A stretch of 26,300 bases of DNA, taken from IMG/VR virus record IMGVR_UViG_3300005613_000360, positions 1 through 26,300 of that record; one strand, 5' to 3'. The position numbers were made by a program, and so were the translations under genes. Of this stretch, positions 7,880-14,054 are shown one piece after another (the stretch's first letter is position 1; every line of letters starts with the position of its first letter). The DNA is from a virus. The notes under the pieces are model-generated. The model did no database searches. It saw nothing but the letters and a program-made list of their open reading frames with translations, and had not been told where the DNA came from.

Positions 7880-8208
7880 TCGGAGGTTTCCTTTCCGGGG
7901 ATTCCGATAGAACCATCGGGGCGTCGGACCGGAAACGACTCCGACGTCGATCCTGCCTTCTTAGATCGCTTGGCGGGCTCGGCGGGATCGGCAATCTTTT
8001 CTTGATGTTCGTCGCCCGGATCGGCATCGTCCGAAAGCAAACCCATCACGCCAAGCACCTTGATCTTGCAAGCAGACGACGAAAGGGCGTGGGGGGCGGC
8101 GAGATAGTCGAGGACAAGCGACCGATATTCCTGTTGCCGTTCAACGGGGACTCGATCAGGAACAAGCCACGGAATCTTGCGCAAACGCGCCGAGGTTTGG
8201 TCAGTCAT
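7876..8208 (-). CDS. Hypothetical soluble protein of the small-gene cluster
   Basis: 110 aa from the ATG at 8208 with GGAG five bases upstream and an ATGA overlap with the preceding gene. The first half is helical (KIPWLVPDRVPVERQQEYRS then LVLDYLAAPHALSSSACKIK), and the second half is a charged Lys/Glu/Pro-rich tail, likely disordered. There is no membrane segment. The first ~70 residues look like a compact helical domain, but I cannot name it. It lies between the coiled-coil membrane protein and the 71-aa protein in a translationally coupled chain. A packaging or lysis accessory role is possible by location only. Confidence 0.65.
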   Translation of the reverse strand: MTDQTSARLRKIPWLVPDRVPVERQQEYRSLVLDYLAAPHALSSSACKIKVLGVMGLLSDDADPGDEHQEKIADPAEPAKRSKKAGSTSESFPVRRPDGSIGIPGKETSE

Positions 8209-8681
8209 TGTCTCTCCAGTAAATACTCGACCCGAGTTAGTCGGTTGTCAAAAGCATTGATCGCCGAGGCGTTGGTTGCGTTTTCGGCGATATCGGTGAG
8301 CCGCCAGTTCTCGATGTTATCCAAGGCGGCGTCCATTGCCTTTGTTCGCGTATCGACCCGTTCTAACCATACCATCGTCTCGGTATGCCCGGGCAGATCA
8401 ATGTGACGTTGAATCCGCTCCGTGTTTCCCGAAATCAGGGTCCAGACAAGCGTTGATCCTAACGATACGACGGCAACAATCACGGACATGCCAATACCGA
8501 CCGGCGCCCAACTGAACTGTCGGGATCTGGTCCAGTCGGTGCGAAGAGATCGGATTTCCGAAACAATCTCTGTCCGCTCCCGTTCCCACTCGGTCGCCAA
8601 TCGCTCGACGATGGTTTCCAGTCGAGCAAGCCGGGCGTCCTGCTGCACTCGATTAGAATCAGTCAAAACGTCCACGGCCAT
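8205..8681 (-). CDS. Single-span coiled-coil membrane protein
   Basis: 158 aa from the ATG at 8681, with CGGAG upstream. Residues ~12-52 form a charged amphipathic helix or coiled coil (LARLETIVERLATEWERERT). Residues ~58-83 are a single hydrophobic span (VGIGMSVIVAVVSLG then STLVWTLI). The remaining 75 residues are another helical region (WLERVDTRTKAMDAALDNIE), ending LTRVEYLLERQ. This layout, with a cytoplasmic coil, one span and an outer coil, resembles small phage envelope proteins encoded near lysis genes (XhlA-like haemolysin proteins, i-spanins). A true i-spanin normally starts with its membrane span, so that label would be doubtful. It is coupled to the gene below by an ATGA overlap and sits 36 bases after the 65-aa gene. 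Confidence 0.72.
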   Translation of the reverse strand: MAVDVLTDSNRVQQDARLARLETIVERLATEWERERTEIVSEIRSLRTDWTRSRQFSWAPVGIGMSVIVAVVSLGSTLVWTLISGNTERIQRHIDLPGHTETMVWLERVDTRTKAMDAALDNIENWRLTDIAENATNASAINAFDNRLTRVEYLLERQ

Positions 8682-8717
8682 ACCGCACTCCGATTTCTGT
8701 ATTGTCCCGTTGGGAAA

Positions 8718-8915
8718 TCATCCCGTGGGAGGAATGCGGGAAGTATCGGCTACGGCTCTGAGGCGGGCAAGAGCGGCGGCGGATCGCACCCGGGCCTCCT
8801 CCATCTCGGGCTGCGACGGCGGCGCCTCGGCTTGGGCGACGCGAATCGCGGCGGCGATTTCTTCGGCGGCTTGGACAGCGGCCTCAAACAGGCGAACGGC
8901 GGCGAGCAGGCTCAT
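8718..8915 (-). CDS. Small Ala-rich helical protein
   Basis: 65 aa, starting with an ATGA overlap at 8915 on the lipoprotein gene. It is nearly all helix-forming (LFEAAVQAAEEIAAAIRVAQ, then MEEARVRSAAALARLRAV) with alternating Ala, Glu and Arg, suggesting a helical hairpin or coiled coil. There is no signal peptide or membrane span; the N-terminus is only mildly hydrophobic. It lies between a lipoprotein and a coiled-coil membrane protein, so a structural partner role in an envelope complex is possible. I do not recognise a family. Confidence 0.65.
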   Translation of the reverse strand: MSLLAAVRLFEAAVQAAEEIAAAIRVAQAEAPPSQPEMEEARVRSAAALARLRAVADTSRIPPTG

Positions 8916-9268
8916 TCGTGATCTCCGGCGGTCAAAACGGCGCGGATGATTTCCAGCGTCGCCCGGACCACGGCGAGGTTTTCCTCAAACGCGGATCGGT
9001 TAGACGGATCAATCGGATCGCCCGGGGATTCCGGCAGCAGGATGTAGGCGGCGTCAAGCGCGGCCGCGGCCTCATCGGCCCGGGGCAGCACGTGGTCGCG
9101 GACCGTTTCCGGCGGGATTGCCCCGTCCTCAGCGGCGTCAGCAATCGCGTTTGCCGTCGCGGTGAACGTCCCGGCCGCGATGTACCAATCTCGATGGGGG
9201 CTGCCGGTACACGCGGTCATCGCGCCGCAAACCAGCGCGAGGAAGATCGTCAGGGCAAGTCGGCTCAT
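8912..9268 (-). CDS. Small lipoprotein of the putative lysis cluster
   Basis: 118 aa from the ATG at 9268, preceded by GGAGGAACGTG; its ATG shares a base with the upstream stop (TGATG). The N-terminus is a lipoprotein signal peptide: SR, a hydrophobic stretch LALTIFLALVCGA, then MTAC with the lipidated cysteine at about residue 20. The mature part is helical (DWYIAAGTFTATANAIADAA, VLPRADEAAAALDAAYILLP), ending in another helix (LEIIRAVLTAG). It should sit in the periplasm, anchored to a membrane. Next to a holin-like gene, an outer-membrane spanin role is attractive. Typical o-spanins are shorter and Pro-rich, so this is only an inference. A lipoprotein in a phage lysis-like cluster suggests a host with an outer membrane, though some Gram-positive phages also carry lipoproteins. 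Confidence 0.72.
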   Translation of the reverse strand: MSRLALTIFLALVCGAMTACTGSPHRDWYIAAGTFTATANAIADAAEDGAIPPETVRDHVLPRADEAAAALDAAYILLPESPGDPIDPSNRSAFEENLAVVRATLEIIRAVLTAGDHE

Positions 9269-9477
9269 CACGTTCCTCCGTTAGCTTTGTCAGCCGCGTG
9301 CTGCTTTTCAGATCGCCCACGCCACGCGGCAAACGCAAGGAACGCGGTAGAAATCACCACGCCCCAATCGGCCACGGTCCCGGGATTGCCGTCGAACTGC
9401 GCCGTCAAGGCGGTTCCGAGAGCAGTCAACGCCGCGCCGATGGCGGCGGCACGCATATCAAGGTTTCGTTGAGTCAT
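9268..9477 (-). CDS. Holin-like small membrane protein
   Basis: 69 aa from the ATG at 9477, with AGGA seven bases upstream. It has two hydrophobic segments, residues ~9-28 (AAAIGAALTALGTALTAQF) and ~37-53 (DWGVVISTAFLAFAAW), separated by a short polar turn, and a charged C-terminal tail (RGRSEKQHAADK). Size, two spans and charged tail are as in class II-type holins, which make holes in the inner membrane at lysis. It is the first gene of the lipoprotein/coiled-coil cluster, supporting a lysis role. No endolysin was recognised nearby. The family label cannot be proved from sequence alone. Confidence 0.65.
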   Translation of the reverse strand: MTQRNLDMRAAAIGAALTALGTALTAQFDGNPGTVADWGVVISTAFLAFAAWRGRSEKQHAADKANGGT

Positions 9478-9486
9478 ACGGCCATC

Positions 9487-9864
9487 CTATTCAACGTCGG
9501 CAAAAGCAAAAGAAAATCCCGCGCGAATACCCCCGGACGCCGTGACGATGACGAAGCGATAGGGGTGCAGATCGGACGCCACGCGGATTCGGACCTTCGC
9601 CGCCTCCTCCCATCGGCCCTTCACTTCGTGGAACTCGATGATCCCGTCTACGCCGACAACGCGGAAATCGGGCGTGTACCACGCGGACTGCCCGCCGGAA
9701 AGTTTCGCGTGCGACAGGCGAAGGCGTTCCGGCTCAAAGGCCCACGCGGCGATCCGACCGGCGTGAAGATCGGCGTCGAGCCGATTCCGGGCGTAGGCGG
9801 CTTCTGCGGCGTTCATGCCCGTGATGGGGTCGATACGCCGAGCGCGTCCGCCGCGACGCCTCAC
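9487..9864 (-). CDS. DUF1064-like PD-(D/E)XK endonuclease
   Basis: 125 aa from the GTG at 9864, which forms a GTGA overlap with the upstream stop; a TTG at 9894 would reach back into that gene. After an Arg-rich start come NAAEAAYARNRLDADLHAG (damage-sensor-like helix) and WAFEPERLRLSHAKL, then the nuclease core: YTPDFRVV (catalytic Asp), IIEFHEVKG (E-x-K), and a helix EEAAKVRIRVASD with a final strand RFVIVTA. This matches DUF1064/T7-endonuclease I-like proteins found in phage recombination and replication modules, which are proposed to cut branched DNA. Here it follows the replication genes and precedes the lysis-like cluster, consistent with resolving branches before packaging. The active residues look intact. 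Confidence 0.75.
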   Translation of the reverse strand: MRRRGGRARRIDPITGMNAAEAAYARNRLDADLHAGRIAAWAFEPERLRLSHAKLSGGQSAWYTPDFRVVGVDGIIEFHEVKGRWEEAAKVRIRVASDLHPYRFVIVTASGGIRAGFSFAFADVE

Positions 9865-10637
9865 GGGGCGTCCCCGCCCGTTTCGTCGCGCCAATCAGCG
9901 AGGATCGACACCAGATCGCCCATCGAGAATCCGGGCGATGCCAACGCATCGAGCAAATTGGCCATCGATCCCGAAGGCGGCTCGACGTCCCGCAACGTCA
10001 CCGGCCAGTTGATCGCCGCCGCGATAACGCCGAGAGTCGCGCAATAGTTCGACGCCGACCAATTGCGGGGATCGAACCAGACCAATACGTCGTCGGACTC
10101 GTTTAACAACGAAACGGCGCGGTAGAAATCGCCGTGGGTCCAAAATCGCCCGCCGCGATTCGGAACCCACTGCCCTACGGCCGGAATCCAAACCGCCCGG
10201 TCGTATCCCGGCGGCAAATCAATGGTCTCGGATCGCCACCACTCGGGATCGTATCGGACAATCGACGGATTCAGACTGCCGGAGTATTCCGGCTTCACGC
10301 CGAACTGAAAGATCTTCGCCCGGCGACCCAACCGAGCCCGAAGCGGCGCCCAAACCGCCGCTTCCATCCACTCGGCCGCTTCGCGGGTTTGGCGGCTTTC
10401 CTGTCCGAGGACGTCAAAACGTGGATGGTCGAGGATAACCACCCGCGTGACGTCGTTAATCAGGCTGAGGGCGCGGGCCGTAGTTTCGGCCGTCTTGGGC
10501 TGGTCGATTTCAAACGACGCAAGATCGCGAGGGAAAATCGAGCCGTTGTTGTAGAGAACGCCGCGTCGTCCGGGCACGCTGCAAACGTACGGGACGGGTC
10601 CGTGAAACGGATTTGCGGTGAAATGAAAAGTGGTCAT
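9861..10637 (-). CDS. Hypothetical 258-aa protein
   Basis: 258 aa from the ATG at 10637, with AAGGA six bases upstream; the longer open frame to 10829 lies inside the next gene. The sequence alternates beta-like and helical segments: PYVCSVPGRRGVLYNN, TRVVILDHPRFD, AKIFQFGVKPEYSG, YDRAVWIPAVGQWVPN, DVLVWFDPRNW, YCATLGVIAAAINW. This rhythm, with Trp- and Asp-rich strand ends, could be a Rossmann or TIM-barrel-like enzyme such as a glycosidase, but no catalytic signature is certain. There is no signal peptide or membrane span. The gene is coupled to the DUF1064 nuclease (GTGA overlap) and lies 16 bases after the HTH-like gene. A DNA-metabolism role is equally possible by context. I do not recognise the family. 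Confidence 0.75.
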   Translation of the reverse strand: MTTFHFTANPFHGPVPYVCSVPGRRGVLYNNGSIFPRDLASFEIDQPKTAETTARALSLINDVTRVVILDHPRFDVLGQESRQTREAAEWMEAAVWAPLRARLGRRAKIFQFGVKPEYSGSLNPSIVRYDPEWWRSETIDLPPGYDRAVWIPAVGQWVPNRGGRFWTHGDFYRAVSLLNESDDVLVWFDPRNWSASNYCATLGVIAAAINWPVTLRDVEPPSGSMANLLDALASPGFSMGDLVSILADWRDETGGDAP

Positions 10638-10653
10638 CGGGCGTCCTTTCGGG

Positions 10654-11022
10654 TCAAGCGGGCACCATTTCGGCTGACCACTCCCGCTGAATCTGCATCG
10701 GGGTTGGCAGTTTGTTTGCGCGACGGTATTTCTCCCATCGGGCGAAGATTTGGTCCTTCGCGTTGCCGGGAATCTGTTCGGACCAAAGCGTCCGCGTCTC
10801 GTACACGCGGGGCTGGCCGATCCCGGCAACCTCGCTCGCGCACTTTAGGCTCGCCCCGTAAAGCTCGACGATGATTGCGACGGCGATCCATCGACCAAGC
10901 ACGCCGTTTGCGGATCGTCGACCCGGGTCGTTGATATCGCAGTATTGGCAGAATGCCGTCTCGGCGGCGAACTCGATAATGGCTTCGCAAAGATCGTCGG
11001 TAAGATTTCGTGGCTGAGGCAT
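10654..11022 (-). CDS. Possible helix-turn-helix protein, replication region
   Basis: 122 aa from the ATG at 11022, preceded by AAAGGAAATCT. The frame extends upstream only through sequence that belongs to the replication gene. The first half has two helices (LTDDLCEAIIEFAAETAFC) with a C-x-x-C pair (FCQYC). The core LGRWIAVAIIVELYGASLK then CASEVAGIGQPRVYETRTLW has the spacing of a helix-turn-helix, loosely like the DNA-binding end of DnaA. The C-terminus is basic and helical. Position ten bases after the initiator-like gene suggests a replication or regulatory partner. The DnaA comparison is weak and could be coincidence; the gene itself is well supported by its ribosome site and codon pattern. 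Confidence 0.7.
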   Translation of the reverse strand: MPQPRNLTDDLCEAIIEFAAETAFCQYCDINDPGRRSANGVLGRWIAVAIIVELYGASLKCASEVAGIGQPRVYETRTLWSEQIPGNAKDQIFARWEKYRRANKLPTPMQIQREWSAEMVPA

Positions 11023-11032
11023 AGATTTCCTT

Positions 11033-11938
11033 TCAAGGCGAATAATTGGATTTCGGATCGTCCGACGGTAGTGAGTCGGCCGGTTCGCGTCTAGCGCGGG
11101 ATCGCAAGATTGCGCGCCCAAACGGCGTGTCCGGCGTGACGTCGGGCGGAGCGGTTCGTTCCCGGGCGGCGGCGACGATCGCGGCCTTCCGCGCGGCGTC
11201 GGCCGCGTCGAGGTGTTCCTGACGGCGGATATCTCCAATCAGCGAAGGCGCGTCGTAGCATTCGTCGGCAAGCCATCCGTGGAGGGAGTAACGCCGTCGA
11301 TCGGCCGGCGTGATCGCGGCGTAGCGAGCGAGCCGGTCGACGATCCATCGCGCGGCGTCGTCGGGGGTGATCCTTTCTCGTTTCGCCACCCGGGCAATAG
11401 CATTTCGGGCGGCGGATTTAGCCTTTGGGGGGCTCGTCACCATGTCCGGCGGCGCGTCCCCGACGACTAGCTCCGCCCCTCTTAGTTCATAGGAAGGTTC
11501 TTGGTATGTTCCTCTGGCGCCTCGTTCCGGGTTTAGCGTCGTGGATTTCCGGGTTTCGGGCGCAGATTTCCGGGTTTCGGCCTGATCCGACGACGTAATC
11601 CCGGCACCCTGTTCCGGGTTTTCATCCAAATTCCCTGTCGTTTCGTTCCGGGTTTCGGGTATCTGAAGTTCAATCAAGGTCGTCCGGCCGCGTCCTCCAT
11701 CCGACCATCCATCGGGCACGGCGATCAATCCGGCGGCGGCAAGCCGTCGAAGCGACCCGCGAACGAATCGCTCCGATCGGCCCGCCGCGTCCGCGATCGA
11801 GGAAACGGACGGCCATAGTCGTCCGGTCCGGCTGTCGGCCCATTCCAGCAGGGCTAGCGCGACGCCACGATCTCCGCCGGGCAGCCCGCTGGATCGGACC
11901 GCAAGGCACCATCGGACCCATAGGGGTCGATCGCCCAT
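11033..11938 (-). CDS. Phage replication initiator-like winged-helix protein
   Basis: 301 aa from the ATG at 11938, with GGAG five bases upstream. Residues ~28-90 are a winged helix of the type used by phage replication proteins: LEWADSRTGRLWPSVSSIAD, then AAGRSERFVRGSLRRLAAAG and a beta wing. Residues ~92-145 are a polar, probably disordered linker with repeated ETRK and NPE segments, whose DNA holds the five-copy TTCCGGGTTT array. The C-terminal half is helical (AKSAARNAIARVAK, ARWIVDRLARYAAI, DRRRYSLHGWLADECYDAP), as in DnaD/O-type replisome-loading proteins. Iterons inside the initiator gene recall phage lambda O, suggesting that the protein binds its own coding DNA. The ribosome site and first five codons are duplicated upstream. 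No helicase or primase was seen in the window, so host replication factors may be recruited. Confidence 0.72.
   Translation of the reverse strand: MGDRPLWVRWCLAVRSSGLPGGDRGVALALLEWADSRTGRLWPSVSSIADAAGRSERFVRGSLRRLAAAGLIAVPDGWSDGGRGRTTLIELQIPETRNETTGNLDENPEQGAGITSSDQAETRKSAPETRKSTTLNPERGARGTYQEPSYELRGAELVVGDAPPDMVTSPPKAKSAARNAIARVAKRERITPDDAARWIVDRLARYAAITPADRRRYSLHGWLADECYDAPSLIGDIRRQEHLDAADAARKAAIVAAARERTAPPDVTPDTPFGRAILRSRARREPADSLPSDDPKSNYSP
11525..11655. repeat. Five-copy TTCCGGGTTT iteron-like array, candidate origin
   Basis: Exact copies of TTCCGGGTTT lie at 11525, 11547, 11568, 11612 and 11646. Spacings are 22, 21, 44 and 34 bp, the first three about two or four helical turns. Copies two and three share 16 bases. 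Within the initiator gene, copies at 11525 and 11612 encode NPE while the other three encode TRK or TRN in another frame, so the protein did not fix the motif. A relatively AT-rich stretch, 11481-11513, flanks it. This fits a replication origin inside the initiator gene, as in lambda O. Origin function is inferred. Confidence 0.6.
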
Positions 11939-11961
11939 ATCTGCTCCATTGCGAAGGCGAC
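11925..11961. repeat. 37-bp direct repeat, copy 1 (spans initiator start)
   Basis: Identical to 11997-12033, 72 bp away. On the minus strand it contains the GGAG ribosome site, the ATG at 11938 and the first codons of the replication gene. Confidence 0.95.
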
Positions 11962-11966
11962 GAGTG

Positions 11967-11991
11967 AACTATTCGGCAATCCCGAATAGTT
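11967..11991. promoter_or_regulatory. Perfect 10-bp palindrome between the 37-bp repeats
   Basis: Arms AACTATTCGG (11967-11976) and CCGAATAGTT (11982-11991) surround a CAATC loop. The site lies between the two 37-bp direct repeats and overlaps the 3' end of the leader-peptide ORF. It could be a repressor operator or an RNA stem that masks the initiator ribosome site, 24-odd bases downstream. No T run follows, so a terminator is unlikely. Confidence 0.6.
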
Positions 11992-12010
11992 GGTCAGGTC
12001 GATCGCCCAT
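11969..12010 (-). CDS. 13-residue leader peptide ORF upstream of initiator gene
   Basis: From the ATG at 12010 the minus strand reads MGDRPDQLFGIAE and then TAG at 11969. Its ribosome site (GGAG) and first five codons are exact copies of those of the downstream initiator gene (MGDRP...), because both lie in the 37-bp direct repeat. Its last codons run through the 10-bp palindrome. A ribosome reading it could hold that stem open and change initiation at the real start 31 bases further on, a translational-attenuation layout. It may instead be a non-functional by-product of a duplication. Confidence 0.4.
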   Translation of the reverse strand: MGDRPDQLFGIAE

Positions 12011-12033
12011 ATCTGCTCCATTGCGAAGGCGAC
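11997..12033. repeat. 37-bp direct repeat, copy 2 (leader start)
   Basis: Same 37 bases as 11925-11961. It lies in the gap between the RecT-like stop (12054) and the initiator gene, and provides a second ribosome site and ATG. Confidence 0.95.
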
Positions 12034-12053
12034 CCAAGCTATCCGACCGAGTA

Positions 12054-12941
12054 TCAATCCGTCGAGGCTGCGGCCCGCCGGGAATCGACGTCCTCGATCA
12101 TGGCTCCCCAAAGCCCGAGGTCCTCGTCTTTTGCCGCCGCAAAGATTTCCTGACTTCGATCGGGATGGTCCAGATCCTCGGGCGCGTATCCGCCCCGGAC
12201 CATCCATTGCCAAAGCACCTTTTCGGCCGTTTCCGAGGCCGTGCCGTGGCGGATGGCAAAGGCGTCAACCCATCGATCCCATCGTGACTTCTCGGCCGTG
12301 GCCGTGGCCGGATCGGGCGTTGGCGCGGATGTTGTGACCGATAGAGTCGTCGTCGGGGCAATCTCCGAGGCAACGCGATCGGCTTCTTCGGCCCTCGGCC
12401 CCGATGAGGCGACGATATCGGCCACCTCCGTCTCGTCGAGCATTCCGAGCCCGCAGAAGGAAAGGGTCGCGCGACGCTTCGCCTTCGTCACGGCCTTCAT
12501 CCGGGCGTTCGCCAGATCGGCCCCCGACAACGTGATCGTTTCGCGTCGCTTGAAATGGTAGAAGGACGTCGGGACGACGCCGACGTCCGCGTCGGTACGG
12601 CCGGACGGGTCGCGGACGAATACCGTCGCGGCGATTTCCGTATCCGATACGTCGATTCGGACGTCCGTGACCGAGATCGAGTACTTCGCCCGGAGTTGGT
12701 CGGTCGCGGCCTTCGTCGCGTAGAGCGTGAGTTTCGTCCGGCCCCCCTCTGTGGGCAGCGGGATAAACTCAAAAGGTTTCGTCAGCGGATTCAACCCGAG
12801 CGATTCCGTGACTCGGGCGTAGTACTTCATCCGGGCGTCCGGCGAAAGACGACTCAAATCGCCTCCGATGACGACCTCCTGCATGATCGACGCGATTTCT
12901 GATGGGGATGGCGTTCCCGTCGCGGATTGCAACTCGTTCAT
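12054..12941 (-). CDS. RecT/Bet-like single-strand annealing protein
   Basis: 295 aa from the ATG at 12941, with AAAGGAGGA upstream and an ATGA overlap with the XRE gene. Residues ~35-175 show the Bet/RecT-type pattern: YARVTESLGLNPLTKPFEFI, LTLYATKAATDQLR, SISVTDVRIDV, and late in the core LANARMKAVTKAKRRATLSF followed by CGLGMLDETE. Family members anneal complementary single strands with a partner exonuclease. The C-terminal ~100 residues are a Thr/Pro/Ala linker plus a helical tail with WDRWVDAFAIRHG and LWQWMVRGGYAPEDLDHPD, probably a separate small domain. The RecE-like exonuclease lies two genes upstream, which supports a RecE/RecT-like pair. It was assigned by motif memory, so the subgroup is uncertain. 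Confidence 0.82.
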   Translation of the reverse strand: MNELQSATGTPSPSEIASIMQEVVIGGDLSRLSPDARMKYYARVTESLGLNPLTKPFEFIPLPTEGGRTKLTLYATKAATDQLRAKYSISVTDVRIDVSDTEIAATVFVRDPSGRTDADVGVVPTSFYHFKRRETITLSGADLANARMKAVTKAKRRATLSFCGLGMLDETEVADIVASSGPRAEEADRVASEIAPTTTLSVTTSAPTPDPATATAEKSRWDRWVDAFAIRHGTASETAEKVLWQWMVRGGYAPEDLDHPDRSQEIFAAAKDEDLGLWGAMIEDVDSRRAAASTD

Positions 12942-13180
12942 TCGGCGTCCTCCTTTCGGACGTTGGCGACGCGACCGCAGAGATCGTCCATCGAGACATC
13001 GAGGGCGTTTGCGATGGCGTACAGGGTTCGGAGCGTCGGGACGGTCACACCCCGCTCGTAGTTGGAAATCTTCGGTACGCTCGCCCCGGATAGTTGCGCG
13101 AGCCGGGCCTGCGTCATATTTGCTGCGAGACGCGCGGCCGCCATTCTTGTCGCCAAATCGGCGCGAGGAAACTCAGTCAT
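12938..13180 (-). CDS. XRE-family helix-turn-helix regulator
   Basis: 80 aa from the ATG at 13180, with GGAGG six bases upstream; the longer frame begins with TTG at 13204. It is almost entirely a Cro/C1-type HTH domain: LATRMAAARLAANMTQARLAQLSGASVPKISNYERG is the classic MTQ..LA..SG.S...IS..ERG pattern, followed by TVPTLRTLYAIANALDVSMDDLC. No second domain is present, so it is Cro-sized. The gene overlaps the RecE-like gene by 8 bases and the RecT-like gene by ATGA, so it is cotranscribed with them and may act as a feedback regulator of this operon. Its site is not known; the palindrome at 11967 and the operator-like repeats at 16863 and 17357 are candidates to test. Confidence 0.92.
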   Translation of the reverse strand: MTEFPRADLATRMAAARLAANMTQARLAQLSGASVPKISNYERGVTVPTLRTLYAIANALDVSMDDLCGRVANVRKEDAE

Positions 13181-14054
13181 CAGTAGCCTCCAAATCTTCT
13201 TCAAATGCCCAATCGGGAGCCGAGATCAGTTCGACGTTCTCGCTGTATCCCGGCCACCATCCATCCTTTTCGGCAGATTGGATTGCCCGGATCAAATCCA
13301 GTCGTTGCCGCACGCCGAGCAAGAAAGTTGCCCGGTCAAACTCAAAGATGCGGATTCCGTACGGCCGGGTCGATTCCTGTACGAGGAAGATGAATCGGTC
13401 GAGCCGTTCGCCGTTCACTCGCGAGAATCCGTCGCAGTAGTGCGCCGCCCCGATGTGATATCCGAGGGCCAACGCCTGCCGCGTCCATGCCCGGACGTCG
13501 ATCGGCCGCGACGACACCTTGTAGTCCCAGCCAACGACCTGCCCGTCCATCTCGGATACGCCATCAAACCGGGCCTTGCATGCCGCGCCGGTCGTGGGGC
13601 ACGACCAAAGCAAAGATCCTTCGCGGACAATCAGCCGCCCGACAAGTTCGGACGCCATGCCGTGGCCGTTGATCGCGCCTCGCATCCCGGCAAAATCCGC
13701 CCGGCACTGCTCGTCGACGAAAATCGCCGTGGGATGCTTGGCCGTGAAATCCGCGAGTCGCCGTTTGTATTCGGCGGTCGCTTTCACGGCCTTATAGGGG
13801 TTTCCCTTCGCGTCGAAGATGCCGTCCGCGAGCGATTCGGGAATGACCACGTAGTCCGCTTCAAATCGCTCCGGCTCCAGCAGCGCCGCGTGAGCCGCCG
13901 TGCCTTTTGCCATCGCCTCGGTTTCTGGAATCCCGTCCGTCCGCATTGCGCGGTAGTGGGCAAGGCTTCGTCGAGCCGCCGTGATCGACGTCTTGGATAG
14001 TGCGTCGATTTTGAGGTAGTCGCCGAAATCGATGGCGAGAAAATCATTGTCCAT
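13173..14054 (-). CDS. RecE-like PD-(D/E)XK exonuclease (DUF3799 type)
   Basis: 293 aa from the ATG at 14054, with AAAGGAG five bases upstream. Motifs in order: SITAARRSLAHYRA (early helix), AKGTAAHAALLEPERFE (~49-65, the RecE-type entry signature), then the catalytic core CKARFDGVSEM (D164) and VVGWDYKVSS (D177, K179), followed by RQALALGYHIGAAHYCDGF (~192-210), the Q/Y-rich helix common to this family. These proteins digest one strand of double-stranded ends and hand the other to a RecT-type annealase. The RecT-like gene is two genes downstream with only the XRE gene between. The initial ~10 bases overlap the 86-aa gene. Confidence 0.86.
   Translation of the reverse strand: MDNDFLAIDFGDYLKIDALSKTSITAARRSLAHYRAMRTDGIPETEAMAKGTAAHAALLEPERFEADYVVIPESLADGIFDAKGNPYKAVKATAEYKRRLADFTAKHPTAIFVDEQCRADFAGMRGAINGHGMASELVGRLIVREGSLLWSCPTTGAACKARFDGVSEMDGQVVGWDYKVSSRPIDVRAWTRQALALGYHIGAAHYCDGFSRVNGERLDRFIFLVQESTRPYGIRIFEFDRATFLLGVRQRLDLIRAIQSAEKDGWWPGYSENVELISAPDWAFEEDLEATDD

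Noticed and set aside
11525-11655. The TTCCGGGTTT repeats considered as a CRISPR array
   Set aside because: The repeats are too short (10 bp), inside a coding gene, and the spacers are 11-34 bases with no Cas genes near.
11854-12213. Minus-strand frame with a repeated VAFAMEQIWAID peptide
   Set aside because: The peptide repeat is only the out-of-frame reading of the 37-bp direct repeat; it has no ribosome site and overlaps two genes.
13062-14000. 312-codon plus-strand open frame
   Set aside because: Antisense to the RecE-like and XRE genes, which have clear family motifs and ribosome sites.
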